NCBI GenBank assembly: GCA_010015655.1
Contig: ML976814.1
Coordinates: 11,388-48,647, forward strand
DNA length: 37,260 nt
Direction: 5' to 3'
From: Bimuria novae-zelandiae CBS 107.79
Lineage: Eukaryota > Ascomycota > Dothideomycetes > Pleosporales > Didymosphaeriaceae
In this document: piece after piece, positions 1 to 11,459 of the stretch
Numbering within the stretch: the first letter of the stretch is position 1
Layout: each line of letters opens with the position of its first letter
The notes under the pieces: model-generated
The model's input: the letters and a program-made list of their open reading frames with translations, nothing else
What the model was told of the DNA's origin: nothing
Database searches by the model: none
Position numbers and translations under genes: made by a program

Positions 1-3000
1 CAACACCTATTTAATAGCTCTAAAATAGTCGAAGCTACTTTTATTTAGTATTTTCTTAAATCCCGCGACTTATCTTTGCTAGTTATCTAATTATCTATTA
101 AAATGCGCCTTTGGTTAGATGGCGAGCGCCTACGGCACCAACGCATAAGGATCTCTCTAGAGCCACCTAGTGTCTCCCTACCTACGCTAATAATTATGGA
201 AGCTTTAGAGGCTATTAAGACGCCTATTAAAGGGGTAAAATAATAGATTAAGTTAAATTCTGCGTTATTATAAACCTGTAAGCGTGTCTAGGCGCTAGAA
301 GTGGCGTTAGTGCCGGACTTACAGGGCTCCCCACAACTATTCGTTCTATTAACTTAAAGTGGCCAGCAGAGTAGCAGTACGTACGGTATAAACTTATAGT
401 TACTTAGTATGTCTATTAACGATGTTTGTGGCTCTATTGCTTACCCCGTTACTATAGATACTAGTGTTAATAATTAGCTTAATTCTTAATTAGAGGCATC
501 AGAATTAACTTCGTAATATACTACCCTAATTTAATTAGTATTAGCTAGAGACTCTGTACATGCCACAAGACGCCGCGAGATTAAGATATTAAGCTTTAAT
601 TACTTTTAGGTTAACCTTACTAATAACTAGGCGTTTAATACTTACATTAAGGTATACGATCCTAAAGGGAGGCTTAACTTATAGATCTAAAAGTACGGCG
701 TCTCACTTAAAAGCACAGATAAGAAGACATTTACTTAGTTCTTCTTATATAAACCATGCTATATCAACTGCTTCAAGGCGAAGATCCTTAATATAAGAAA
801 GGGGTGTAGGTTAGTTGCTAGCTATCTTAAGAAATATAAGATCTTTAATCTAAATTGTCGGCCCCTTATAGGGCAGGATAAGATAGATTAGTTCGCGCTT
901 AATACATCTTCTCTAGAAGGTTTAGCTACTATTAATGCTGTGGCGTCTTCCTTTAACGTTGATAAGTTCTATTAACTTTTAGTTAGATAGATTATTATAA
1001 GCAGGATCCCCTTCGTTAAGCTAGATGCTAAGGAGCTCTATGAGGTGTTTTAGTATCTTAATTCAGCTACAAAGATGCCTCGCGCAATCCCATCTCGTAA
1101 TATAATAAGGCGTAGGATCTCCGTGGAGTACGCACGTTCGAAGGATATAGTTACTACCCACCTGGACTAAGCTATCACGAAGATTTACCTAGCCTTTAAC
1201 TTATAGACTTCTAATAATAATAAGTCGTATAATAGTGTTGTTGCATAGTTTCTTAACGAGAAAAGTAATCCACGAAACCTTCTCCTTACTCTTAAAGCTA
1301 TAAAAGATGCCTATACTAGTAGAAATATTACGGCATCGCTATAGGGGGTTATCTCCTACTAGGGGCTTTAAGACTATATAGGATATCTTACCTCCAACAA
1401 CGCCGCAGCTAATAATACGGCAATAGACGCTCTAGGGGAGATTTTTAGGGAGAATTAGCTTAACTTTAACTTTAAGTAGCAGCGTATAAGGTATATAGGG
1501 TATATCTTTAACCTTATCGCGAAAGCGCTAATATTCGGAGCTAATATTAGTAGCCTAACTCAGGTAGAGGAGGTAGCATTTTTTAAGCAATATAAAGCTT
1601 ATAGGACTATTGGAAAGCTTCGTAATATTATTAAATAGATTAGGAAAAACACCTCAAGAAACGCTAGATTTATTACTACTTAGGAAGTTCATCCTAGATA
1701 GGTGCGATTAGATAGCCTTACAAGACCTTTATAGTTAATACTTAGTAACGCCACCTGCTAGAATTCTATATACTTAATAATTAAGCGAGCTGTAGTGCTT
1801 AAAGAGGTGCTTAATAACTTTTGTAGAGATGAATTATAGTCTCTTAATAATACTAGATCGCAGCGGCAAAGTAGTAGCTAGTAGAGTTAATTTATTCGCT
1901 ACTATTAACTAGATCTCTGTCTTTCTATGACCAAGTAATAGTATTTAAAGGAGAATCTTAAGCTTCTTAAACCTCTAAACGAGCTTACTTTGCGCCTCTA
2001 AGGTTATCTTAGCAATAGTAACAACGATCCTTAAAAGTATAGTAATATTAGATAATTATACACTTCGCTAGATAATCTCCTAATAGACCTTAAAGCTTAA
2101 GAACTTCAAGCACGAATAGATAAAGATATCCAGCTTAAATAGCGTCTTTACAAAGGCTAGGAGACGGCATCGAAGTACTATACCTTGTTTACAGAGTTTC
2201 CGGCCTACACGGTGGCAATTGTCTTAGATCCTACCCGGGGCATGGATTACATCCGTTCTTAATAGGCAATAGAGCATCCAACTTGGCCAGGTATCGCACA
2301 AGGATAGATCGAAGAGCTATACAACCATAATTATAAGGATAGAACAACACTTAACTAACAGGAGATAGACCTATCTTTTTCTAAGACCGCCTAAGCGCTC
2401 TTAAGATAGGAGACCTTTACGCGAAAAGGTTAAGCAAAGGTAAATAAGAAATAACAGGTAGACAGTAATAAGTTAGTAAAGTACTTTAAGCTCTCTTAGT
2501 TCGCTATTAATGTTCCTCCTTTTATTTAGTAGTAACAGGATAAGCAACGACAACACTAGCTAAAAGTATCTTAGATAGCTCTTAACGTACTTTCTACCAT
2601 GCCTATAAGCGATAGACCTGAGAGAGCTTTCAGCGGCGCAGGTAACCTCATTACGAAGCCCCGTAATTGTCTTAGTAACGATATTATAGGGCATCACGAG
2701 TGTATGGCTTTATAGGAGAGGGCAGGATTAATTAAGATTAGTAATAACTCTATAGAGGACTTAGACAAATTAGATAATATAGATAAGGAGATATTAGACT
2801 AGAACTTTACGCGCTGTTTTTTATAGTGCTCTTTTCTCCTATATTAAAATACTAAGGCACTTTATTAATCTATTTCTGCTATATTATTAATAGGGTGTTA
2901 ATGTGTTATCTAGTTCGAGCGCCTGCGTGGCTAAAGTAACGATTCTTAATACTAAAATAGCTATTAAGATGGATATACTTAATACTAAACGCTAGAATAA

Positions 3001-3105
3001 GCTTTTGCGACATCTGTAGCGTCCAATAGTGGAATATAATAAGCTTAAAACGGATGGATTAGATTTCCATGGATTTTGTGGATTTTACATGGATAGATAT
3101 CCAAT
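1..3105 (+). pseudogene. hAT transposon, RIP-degraded transposase, 5' end outside window
   Basis: One forward frame can be followed from about 560 to 2830, broken by many TAG/TAA codons where Gln or Trp is expected. The C-terminal part (2581-2712) reads LSTMPISDRPERAFSGAGN and continues to a GHHEC motif: the hAT dimerisation region, whose usual core is (S/E)xERxFS. Near 740-850 a Cys-x2-Cys pair followed by YLKKYKI looks like a BED zinc finger whose zinc-binding His residues became Tyr (CAT/CAC to TAT/TAC, a RIP-type change). A cluster of TCCATGG and GGATATC-like words at about 3045-3105 may be the 3' subterminal region. The right boundary is approximate and no terminal inverted repeat pair can be shown because the left end is missing. 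Positions 1-540 hold no recognisable protein; they may be the 5' part of this element. Function of the intact family: cut-and-paste transposition. This copy cannot make transposase. Confidence 0.8.
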
Positions 3106-3226
3106 CCTTCCGTGAACATCACTGAACATCCACGACGAAGAATCGGAACGATCAGAGTCACCGGACTTACGACTCTACAAGGATGCATATAAAGGTTTGG
3201 ATAAGAAAGAAAAGGAGGAGGAACCA

Positions 3227-4030
3227 ATGCCTCGATCTCCTACACCTTACCCTAGCTAGAACAAACCTGTTGCCAGCAGGACGACGAATGTTTTCGACTT
3301 TTTGAAAAAACACTAACCAAGGGAAGGAGACTTTGGGTTCACAGCTATTAAATAATAAGACTATGCAAAAGCATTCTTCCACGCTTACCAACCTAACCTA
3401 GTTAGTAAAGCGGCACGAGAAATGGCAGACCATCGCTACGCCTACGAAGACCCTAAAAAGAAGTACCTAAATAAAAACCCGAACTACAAACCTAAGTACG
3501 ACCTAGACCACTGTAACCCTACGCATAAGACTATCCAATAGACCCTCTGCGGAGAAGATTAATGTACTATTTATTACTAAGCTAAGGAATATAGCTACTT
3601 TCCCCAAACATACTAATAATGTAGATAGGAGTGGTTTAACTATCCTATTGCTTATTACGATGTTTACCTCTAGGATAAACGCAAAACACGATACTTTCTA
3701 CACCTTAATTAGGTACTAAACTAAGTAATATTACTACTAGTTAATAGGAAATGCGCGTTAGACAAATAGCAAACATGCTTACACCCTAACTATAAGGAAC
3801 ACAGCGAGCAGAAAGACAAGCATGGATTTAATTGCAGACTAAAAGGGACCACGACCCTTAAGATTAAAATGGTAACGAAGGAAGAAGACGGTGAAGCTCT
3901 CCTAGATAAGGCCTAATAATAGCCTTAAGAGAAGAAGAAGGAAGGACACCTTAAACCTATAAAGCTAGCTAAAAAGAAAATATCTTTTTTAGACCTAGGC
4001 TTAGGCGGGAAAACGCCTTTAAAGAAATAA
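3227..4030 (+). pseudogene. Gag-position ORF of the Gypsy element (unrecognised protein)
   Basis: A frame of 267 codons starts at ATG 3227 and ends at TAA 4028-4030, with about 20 internal TAG/TAA codons attributable to RIP. The visible protein is Lys/Tyr rich, with stretches such as DYAKAFFHAYQPNLVSKAAR and NYKPKYDLDHCNP, and ends in a basic tail with KEEDGEALLDKA and KKEGHLKPIKLAKKK. Length and position, directly ahead of protease in the -1 frame, suit a Gypsy Gag. However, no CCHC zinc knuckle can be seen; the only Cys/His cluster is CLHPNYKEH with a later GFNC. It may be a divergent Gag or an unrelated ORF carried by the element. Confidence 0.55.
4018..4024 (+). other. Candidate -1 ribosomal frameshift site between gag and pol
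   Basis: In the gag frame the codons are CCT TTA AAG AAA TAA. The heptamer T TTA AAG (4018-4024) fits the X XXY YYZ rule for -1 slippage and lies one codon before the gag stop. Slipping back one base enters exactly the frame used by protease and RT. The original sequence may have differed before RIP, so this is a strong positional fit, not proof. Confidence 0.5.
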
Positions 4031-4879
4031 ATGCCATAAATAGTCAGGCATTAATTAAGCTACTGGTATAGCTTAAAGGAACATAGATAAAAGCCATGCT
4101 AGACTTAGGAGCATAAGAAAGTTATGTGTTAAGAAATGCACTTAATAGAGCAGGACTCTATAAGCGTAAGAAGGCCATACCCTATGCCATTTATGTCGCG
4201 AATAGACAGCTAATGCCCGGCAAAGCAACAATTAAATACGAGGTTAAGACTACCCTCACGATCTATAGACACCAGGAATTAATTACCCTCGACATTATTA
4301 AGGAAGCGAATTATGACATAATTCTAAGACTACCCTAGTTAAGGAAGCACAACCCCACGATTAACTAGGAAAAGAGAGAGCTATCCTTTAAGCGCTGTAA
4401 CTATATATTATAAGTAAAGCCTACGCATTAACAGAGCATGATAGTAAATAAGAGAGCTATTAATAATATAGTCTCGCAACTAGAAGTTAATAAACGCGAA
4501 ATTAACTTAGCAGACGCTAGCAGGAACTACCAGGTTATAAAGTGTAAGCACGAAGAGAATAGCATACCTCTTAATATTTCTAACGAATATAAAGAATAGA
4601 GTTATTTGTTTTGGGAAGAGAAAGGAGCAAACGCCCTTCCTAAGCATACACACTAAGATTATTGCATTATTCTCGAAGAAGGGAAAACGCCACCCTTTAG
4701 ACCACTATACGGACAGAGCGTAAAAGAACTCTAATAGACACGCGAATTCCTAACGAAAGCCCTCGACAGGCAATAAATACGCAAGTTAGAATTATTAGTA
4801 GCGTTACCTCTAATATTTATTATAAAGAAGGATAGAACACAACGTCTATGCATTGACTATAGGAGATTAAATAACATAA
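4030..4879 (+). pseudogene. Gypsy pol, part 1: aspartic protease and start of reverse transcriptase
   Basis: The frame in the -1 register to gag carries a retropepsin-like segment near 4096-4340. Its active-site motif reads MLDLGA instead of the usual LDSGA (TCA to TTA, a C to T change at CpA). It is followed by DIILRLPW-type residues (Trp now TAG) typical of the Gypsy protease/RT linker. From about 4640 the RT N-terminus is clear: ILEEGKTPPFRPLYG, then KKDRTQRLCIDYRRLNN. The frame is cut at 4879 by the Copia insertion and resumes at 10155. Confidence 0.82.
4875..4879 (+). repeat. Target site duplication CATAA, left copy (Copia element 1)
   Basis: CATAA directly precedes the LTR starting TG at 4880 and is repeated at 10150-10154 directly after the LTR ending CA. 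Five bases is the usual Copia duplication length. Confidence 0.92.
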
Positions 4880-5031
4880 TGTCAGTGATTAGTAGGGTAG
4901 CAAGTAGGAATGAGAGACTGAGTTGATTGTAACAAGCTGAACAGTGGAACTGCTTAAGTAGCAGAATCGTGATCAGCAACTAGTCTACATCAGGTTGGTA
5001 ATATCATGTGATATTATATTCCACTCTAACA
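4880..5031 (-). repeat. Copia element 1, 3' LTR (152 bp)
   Basis: Aligns end to end with 9998-10149. In plus orientation it begins TGTCAGTGATTAG and ends CACTCTAACA, so the element-sense LTR starts TGTTAGAGTGG. It contains an inverted repeat related to GATATCA-TG-TGATATC, fully preserved in the other LTR. Confidence 0.93.
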
Positions 5032-5130
5032 CACCTCTTATAGTACAAAGGTAGCGGAGTGCTGTCAGGTAAAATAAAGCAAAACGAGTGAATAGAGGGC
5101 CTCTAGGGCACCTCCCTAGGAAGAACTCTA

Positions 5131-8100
5131 TCATGTAACAAACCTATCCTCCTTAAAACCAACACTATATTAGCGGATATTAGTTATTCCTAGTTACTTT
5201 AAGAATCGCTTATGCTTGCTAATATCAGAGAGAGACTTCGTTAATCTATTAGCGGGCATATTAGCAGTTCCTATCTAGGTAACGTCTAAGTTCCTGGCTT
5301 AAACTTGCTCGCGGATCCACATCTAATGCACTTTAATATGTCTCAGTTTTGTATCGAGCTTTTCTTTATCTTTGTTCGCGATAGAGACCGTTTGCTGGTT
5401 ATTACAGTACAGTGTAGGTCGAACCTCTAGATCAAACCTAATAGCTTTAAAGGTGTTTATCCACCAGGATAACTCGGTGCCAGCAGTTAATAGGGCAAAC
5501 AGTTCGGCCTTAGTAGTTAACTTAGCAATAGATCTCATAATTTTTGCCTTCTAATTAATAACCATGCCGTAGAGCTTAAACATATAGGCAAAAGAGCTTC
5601 GAGCAGTATCAGGATTATCGGTAAACGTAGCATTAAAGGCACTAAAAAATAATAACTCCTTAGCATCCTTATTATTAATTTAATATATATAGTTAGCGTT
5701 CTTAGAGCGTGCTGCTAATGCCCCAATTGCCCAGAATTAGAAGTCGTATAAGTACTGCCACACAGATTTAATAGCAGCAAGATGCTTTTAGCTTAGATTA
5801 TTAAGATAGCGGGCGAGTATTAAGTGCGCCTTTGCCACATTAGGCCAGGTAAAGTATAAGATGAAACCCAGGTATCTAACTAGGATCTGGTACAGGCGGG
5901 TGCGCTCCTTATTAGGTTTATCTATACTTAGAGGAAGGTAAGACTCGCGTAAAGGGACCTTCGGGTGTCGGCTTCCCTAAAGAAGATTATAGTCATGGCA
6001 GACTTTTGCGATGTAGGAGTCTTAGATTATCTAGACCTTACCTTTTATATAGTCTCTAATAATGCGTATTCCTAGGAACTAACCTAGTTCTCCTAAGATC
6101 CGTGTCTTATATCGTTTTATAAACTCGCGTTTAAACTGTTAATAATGTTGCTTATCGCCTTTGCAGAAAAGGACGACGATATCATCTATATAGTAGAATA
6201 GTATTAGCTTGCCATTAGTAAAAAGGCAAGGGATACCCCTCACTTACGTAAAGCCCATATTAACAAGTGTCTTTTTCAGGTGTTTGTGCCACAGCGCTAG
6301 AGCATCCTTGAGCCCATACAGTGCTCGGCGTAATCGCATTATATTGCCTAGCCTGTCTCGGAACCCATCTGGAGTCCAGATATAACAAAGTCGGGCCAGG
6401 TACACATTGAGAAAAGCATTCTTGACGTCGTACTGGTAGGCAAGGAGCCCAAAGGCGCACATAATAGCGATAAGAAAGCGAAGCGTTCGAGCCGCAAGGG
6501 TAGCTGCGTAGGTATTATCCCAAGTCGTCTGCAGATCTCCTCTTACGACTAGTCGAGCCTTGTAGCTAGTCAAGTAGCCATCAGCATCAAACTTGTATGT
6601 GAAAACCCATATTAGCGGCAGAGTCTCAGCATCTAGGTGCTCCTTCACATCATCTTTCACCTTCTTAAATACACCTTTGTAAAGCTGCTCCTTAATCTCC
6701 TTGTCCGCAGCAGCGAACCACTTATCCATATTAAGGCAAGGTTTAACTTTAATCTAGTTCTTTAGTAGTAGTAGTAGCTGATTACGGTGTACCTTCCACT
6801 CTTCCTTTAGCGGCGGCTGCATAATTGCCGTAGCAAATGTTTGCCAGTACAGAGATGCGTGCGTACTAAAGTGGTCTCCAGGCGTATCGTCTTCTTTACC
6901 ACCTCCCCGGCGACGGGACCCTAGAACAATATTGTCTGCAGCAATACTAGGGTTTGTTCGTCTTGGAGCATTGTTCTGGCGACGGTTTGGCGCAGTATCT
7001 CCAAGAGCAACCTCTCTCTAGCCTTTTGGTTAAGTACGTGTTAAGGCTAATCGATCCGGAGTAATTGGTGCTAGCGTTTCTTAAGGTGTAGGTAGTCCTC
7101 TAGCAGCTTCCTGCTAAATTTGCACTTCGGCCTTATCCTACTTAATAGCCTCTTCCTCTTCAGCCGCATCCTTAACTGTTGGTTGACGAAGTATTATATC
7201 ACGATAGATCTACTTAATAACAGGGTCTTCCTCATCGTCTAATAAATCAATATTAAGAATAGCAACCACATGTCGTTCCTCCTCGGTCAAAAGTTAAGAT
7301 TCCAGCGGAGAGTACTGTTGTCGTAGGAAAACGACGTCTCGGGTTCGAACAACCCTATCGCTTCCTGGGACCCAGATGCGAAAGATATTTGTTCCTTCGT
7401 ATCCAACCAACCATCCAGTGATCGCTCGCGATTCAAGCTTATCACCTTTGGCCACCTTCGTGTCTCGAAATAGAGCCTTCGCTCCAATAACATCTACATG
7501 CGCTAGAGATGGCTTCACCTTGCGCACAACTTTATAGGGTGTCTTCCAACTAAGAACCTCTATTAGTAATCAATTAAGCATGTATATGGCTGTTAGGCAT
7601 AGCTCGTTTGTTAGCGTCTTAGGCAAATGTGCTGCAATTCGCAAGGTCCTAGCTATTATAATAATAAGATTGCTAGCCTTCTTAGTAAGGCTAGTTATTT
7701 CTTCCGCTCTAACAGCACGAGGCTTAACTGCAATACCCAGGTCTATAAAGATATCCTAAAGATTAGCAAAGCCTTTCTCGTTGTCATAACAAATGTATAC
7801 AACAATAGTGTTAAATTAGGTATATATCTATGCCAGCATTTGTCGAACAGCGCGCGTAAGGGTGGCTTTCGTCTTGTCACGAAGAGTCTTCCCCAAATAG
7901 TATCTGCTATGTTAACACATAGCGTGTAATAGCCATTTGTCCCTATTATAGCAAGCTTCACCGGTCTTTCTAAGCTATACAAGGTTAATACTAATTTATT
8001 TAAAGGGCCAGGTTGCAGGCTCGCGTTAAGGGCGTCGACTAATAATCTTTAAGAGCTTAGAGTTAATACAATCCTCGCACTCCTTCCATAGCGGAGCTCT

Positions 8101-9945
8101 AGGCCTAGCATTAAGCTTGATGCCATCTACTACCTGCTCCAGGTGTTCAATCGCGCGTTGCCCTATGTGAGCTAGCATCTAATGCGCTTCTGCAGGTGTA
8201 ACTTGTAAAGGCTTCCGCTCTACACTACTTGGCTTAGTTAACTTTAATTGAATTGCGAATGTGTACAACTCTAATGCGTTCGGACGTAATGCCTTGTTAG
8301 AGTCCATAACCTAATAGCCACCCTGCTTATTAAGTGTGCAGAATATGTCTATTAGAGCGCTCCTTAGATAGAGACAGCTTCGTCCTGAGTCAAACTCAAT
8401 ACCAACTGATTAACAGCGTGATAGTGACACTACTAATGTGAAGAACGTGGGGATAAGTGCTACCTATGTAATAGTCACTCGTCGTTCGCCGGTTGGAGTA
8501 TCAACAAATAACTTAACGTTTCCCCACTCATGTATCTACAGGGCCTGTGTGCCTGCTAGCAGGATATTATCTAAGTGCCCGTCTCTAATCTTCTCCCAAG
8601 TCTTTAGCCAATAATTCGTGACATAAAGATTAGAGCCAGGATCAAGAATCCACTTGTTAATTAATAGCGGTGGAGGCTGTTAAGCAGCAGCTATACTAAG
8701 TAGAGTAATAACCTAAGCTGCATTCTAGCTACCTTGCCATTACATAACTGCTCCCGTTGAGTTTTGCGCGTTTAATGGAGGATGTCCAGTGTCCAGTGAG
8801 AAATCATTCTTGTTAGCAGAATTCTTGTTGGCAGTAGCTACTTTTTCGCTAGCTTTCTTTTTAGCTATAAACAGAGCTGCGCTTAGAGGGTTGCCTTTGC
8901 CCAATTTCCTCACTTTGTCAAACTCGGCTGAAACAGCTGGGTCGGACTTCCATCCAGTAGGTCGGAGAGAAGGCACCACATAGCAGCACTGCTTAAACAG
9001 GTGCTGTTCTCCGCAGATGCAAGTAACTGTTCGCTTCTGGGTGTTGGTGTTTGGACTAGACTGTCCTAAAACCGCGTACGTTCCAAGTGCTGACGCTACA
9101 GGGTTCATAGTGCGTCGAAAGCGTCAATAATTCTCTACCAGTGCAACAGGATCCATGTATATAGTTTTATTCATCTTAGCTCGCGTAATCTCCTAGATTT
9201 CGTGCGTAACAAAGGACTCGTCGATTCCCCTAATTGCTTGGAGAAAGTCCTGCTGTGCGCGATAGTCCTAGACCTTAGGTAGTTTTAGTTTAATTATATC
9301 GCGAAGGATAGTAATATAGCTCTCATACTAAGCATCTATTTTCTATCGTTATAGAACCTTCTTAATCTTATTATACTGCTTAAGCAACTCATACTTGCGC
9401 TCTGCTACTAACATGCAGAATATCTTCTTAAGTTATATAAGTTATTCATGTGGTGTTTTAGCATCCTTAATAACTAGGATATGCCTGCTGGCGATTATCC
9501 TTACAATCTCCCGTGTTAAGTTGTTAAGAGCGTTCTCCTTCTTCTACCAGGCTACCAGCTTCGTTGCGTAGAATCTATGCCAGAAGGTGTAGTCCTCTCG
9601 TTTAGGTCTTATAAGTTCGTCGGGTTCAATATCATCGTCGCCCTGGACAATGCTTAAATTCTCGTCGGGTAAGACCTTTTTGAATAAGCGTAGTAGCCAC
9701 TCCTTAGGTTTTTCACTATAGATCTTCTTAACAGTATCTACTGCCAAATCTAGGTTACAATAATCCCAGATCTTGTATGCCTCAGCGGTCCTCTTTCGTA
9801 GAAAGATCCACTTCGACCAATCGCTTGGCTTGTCAAGGATAATTATTTCCTTAACGATTAGCTCGTCCTCCTTGTTGCTTATTATAGCAAACTAGAGCTC
9901 GTCGAGATAATCTCCGTCGTGGAAAGCGTATGCGTAGTAAGTAGG
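5131..9945 (-). pseudogene. Copia element 1 Gag-Pol polyprotein, RIP-inactivated
   Basis: A single minus frame can be followed from about 9945 to a TGA at 5131-5133 (about 1600 codons), with no frameshift but dozens of TAG/TAA codons. Gag (9945-8740) ends in a short zinc knuckle CICGEQHLFKQC. Protease is near 8670-8620 (WILDPGSNLYVTN), followed by GAG-pre-integrase and integrase (about 8500-7290; pre-integrase region around AHIGQRAIEHLEQ and CEDC). An acidic/basic linker follows (7290-6760). RT (6729-6000) has KARLVVRGDLQT, YDVKNAFLN and the active site YIDD at 6181-6192 (YVDD expected). RNase H (5600-5250) reads KAELFALLTAGTELSWWINT and CNNQQTVSIANK. Changes such as CDN to CNN fit RIP. The gag start codon is not identifiable. 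Function of the intact family: particle formation, reverse transcription and integration. Confidence 0.9.
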
Positions 9946-9982
9946 TAGAGTGATAATGTAAACTACAGTCGGATTAAGCGTA

Positions 9983-9997
9983 GGCCAGGCTTATAAC
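9983..9997 (-). other. Copia element 1 primer binding site (initiator tRNA-Met anticodon region)
   Basis: In element sense the base right after the 5' LTR begins GTTATAAGCCTGGCC. Allowing one TG to TA change this is GTTATGAGCC, complementary to the anticodon stem-loop (GGCTCATAAC) of initiator tRNA-Met. Copia and Ty5 are known to prime from this internal tRNA fragment. Confidence 0.7.
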
Positions 9998-10149
9998 TAT
10001 TAGTAATCAGTAGGGTAGCAAGTAGGAATAAGAGACTAAGTTAATTATAACAAGCTAAACAGTGGAACTGCTTAAGTAGCAGAATCGTGATCAGCAACTA
10101 GTCTACATCAGGTTGGTGATATCATGTGATATCATATTCCACTCTAACA
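9998..10149 (-). repeat. Copia element 1, 5' LTR (152 bp)
   Basis: Partner of 4880-5031. Its first base pair reads TA instead of TG in plus orientation, a RIP-type change that destroys the canonical LTR terminus. It contains the perfect inverted repeat GATATCATGTGATATC at about 10118-10133. Confidence 0.93.
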
Positions 10150-10154
10150 CATAA
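10150..10154 (+). repeat. Target site duplication CATAA, right copy (Copia element 1)
   Basis: Identical to 4875-4879; keeping one copy restores the Gypsy RT frame across the junction (…RRLNNII then IKNRYPL). Confidence 0.92.
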
Positions 10155-10264
10155 TAATTAAGAACAGATACCCACTACTAAATATACAAGAATCTCGAGA
10201 CAGACTAGGACGAGCCAAGATATTCACGCAATTCGACCTACGAGACAGATACTACCTCATATAA
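10155..10264 (+). pseudogene. Gypsy pol, part 2: reverse transcriptase fragment between two insertions
   Basis: About 110 bases of Gypsy RT survive between the two Copia elements. They read IKNRYPLLNIQESRDRLGRA then KIFTQFDLRDRYYL, matching RT motif A of Gypsy elements (FTKFDLRxGYxLI). The first catalytic Asp of motif A (the D in FDLRD) is still present. The frame runs in register with 4879 on the left and 18897 on the right. Confidence 0.88.
10260..10264 (+). repeat. Target site duplication TATAA, left copy (Copia element 2)
   Basis: TATAA precedes the LTR at 10265 and recurs at 18892-18896 after the second LTR. Confidence 0.92.
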
Positions 10265-10418
10265 TGTGTGCGTACCACAGCAGGAGGCGAACTGGGTTGA
10301 TTGCTATCTAGTAAAGTCAGAGTGGTTATATACATAAAGTGGAGTATCTAGAAGATTCTAGATCAGCAGGGTCACATGACTGTGTGACGACATAGTCGAG
10401 TTGTGATGTTGGCTAACA
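10265..10418 (-). repeat. Copia element 2, 3' LTR (154 bp)
   Basis: Plus orientation begins TGTGTGCGTACC and ends GGCTAACA. It holds an inverted repeat GTCACATGACTGTGTGAC, and TATATACATAAA, which could be a TATA-like box. Confidence 0.94.
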
Positions 10419-10430
10419 CACCCCCCCAGC
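10419..10430 (-). other. Copia element 2 polypurine tract
   Basis: Element-sense GCTGGGGGGGTG lies directly against the 3' LTR, the expected place and composition for the plus-strand primer. Confidence 0.75.
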
Positions 10431-10503
10431 TTGAGTGAATTACAGAAACGAAAGCTGAAAAAGGAGTGGCTCTAAGCTCTTGGTGATCTCTGCGTGTGTT
10501 CCT

Positions 10504-11178
10504 CTAGTACCACCCCCCGAGCTCGTTTGATACAATATCTTCTGAGTCTGTTCGAGGCTCTAGTAATGCTGAAATATCGCTGAGTCCTAGCTGGCGTACA
10601 AAGCTGGCGTGCTTTTGGCGTGGAAAGATCTTTGTGAGGCCGTCAGCTGGCATTTCTGCGGTAGGCTTCCATTTAATCTGCAATCTGCCTTCTGATACTT
10701 CCTGACATATCTAGTGGTGGTGCACATCTTTGGAAGTTCTCCAGCTAGCTTTGCTGGGGCTGGCGGATTTGAGGCTGCTGGAAAGGCTGTATAGTATGTA
10801 GCTAAGGCTTGATTTGGTTGCTTCCTTGCTTGTTTGCCTGCTACAATGTTGCTGCTGCTTCCAACCTCGGGATCAGCCATTTTGGGTGCATTGTTTCTCT
10901 GTCGATCTGGAACATATTCGTCTGAACTCGCCCATCCTTTGGGTAGAGTGGAAGGTTCCTTTTGATGCTGGCTTTGGTGGTCTGAAGCGATCGGTCTGAG
11001 CGGTCCTTGACTAGTAACATTCTCCTGCTGCGGTGCTCTGATATGGATTGTTGGTTCATCGTCTTCTTGATCAGACTGCATGTCTTGGAGCAATTGCTCC
11101 TGCAACTGCTGTTCGGTGTCCTGCTCTTCTGCAGTTTGCTGGTTATCCTGCGCATCCTGCGCGCCTGTGTCGAAGATT
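10504..11178 (-). pseudogene. Copia element 2: post-integrase linker fused to RNase H tail
   Basis: Minus-strand frame from the LINE junction (11178) reads an acidic Gln/Glu-rich segment (IFDTGAQDAQDNQQ, QLLQDMQSDQEDDEP). It continues into a linker with PKGWASSDEYVPDRQR and SNIVAGKQARK, typical of the stretch between Copia integrase and RT. Around 10745 homology jumps, in another frame, to the end of RNase H: KDVHHH, QEVSEGRLQIKWKPTAEMPA, DGLTKIFPRQKHASFV, ending at TAG 10504-10506. So RT and most of RNase H are deleted with a frame change at the scar. Few RIP stops are present. With the LINE removed, this linker is in frame with gag at 17098. Confidence 0.82.
11165..11178 (+). repeat. LINE target site duplication, left copy (CTGTGTCGAAGATT)
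   Basis: The 14-mer CTGTGTCGAAGATT occurs here and at 17085-17098. In the host Copia frame it encodes …IFDT; keeping one copy restores a continuous frame. Confidence 0.88.
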
Positions 11179-11459
11179 CACCTTCACCAACTTTAGGAAT
11201 TTCGAGAAAGTGGTAAAAATTGCGAAATCTTTATCCCGTTCATCTCACTTTCACCTGAAATCCTACTCCTAGCCATCCTCAGGCACCGCACGCGTGCGGT
11301 AGGCTAATAATAGCAATAGAGACGCCTCAGAGGCCCCTTCCAGGGGCCTCTACAGCGACCCGCCCCGCAGACCCTGAGTCTACGCGGCAGACTAACATCC
11401 AGCACCCCTCCAGGAAGCGCTAATAGACCAATATCCGCCCTCCTAGACGCCTTTCCTTT

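Larger units (their letters stand above)
4880..10149 (-). mobile_element. Copia-type LTR retrotransposon, element 1 (full length, RIP-damaged)
   Basis: Complete 5270-bp element on the minus strand inserted in Gypsy RT. LTRs are 4880-5031 and 9998-10149, both 152 bp. It has a CATAA target duplication, a primer site abutting the 5' LTR (9983-9997) and a purine-rich tract abutting the 3' LTR (plus-strand ACCTCTTA at 5033-5040). Domain order in the polyprotein is gag, protease, integrase, RT, RNase H, i.e. Copia order. The two LTRs differ at about a dozen positions, all transitions, mostly TG to TA or CA to TA. They therefore cannot be used as a simple insertion clock. A sister copy lies at 27484-33016. 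Confidence 0.95.

Noticed and set aside
3045..3391. Short minus-strand frames near the hAT/Gypsy boundary
   Set aside because: No start context or domain; they overlap the Gypsy leader and gag frame on the other strand.
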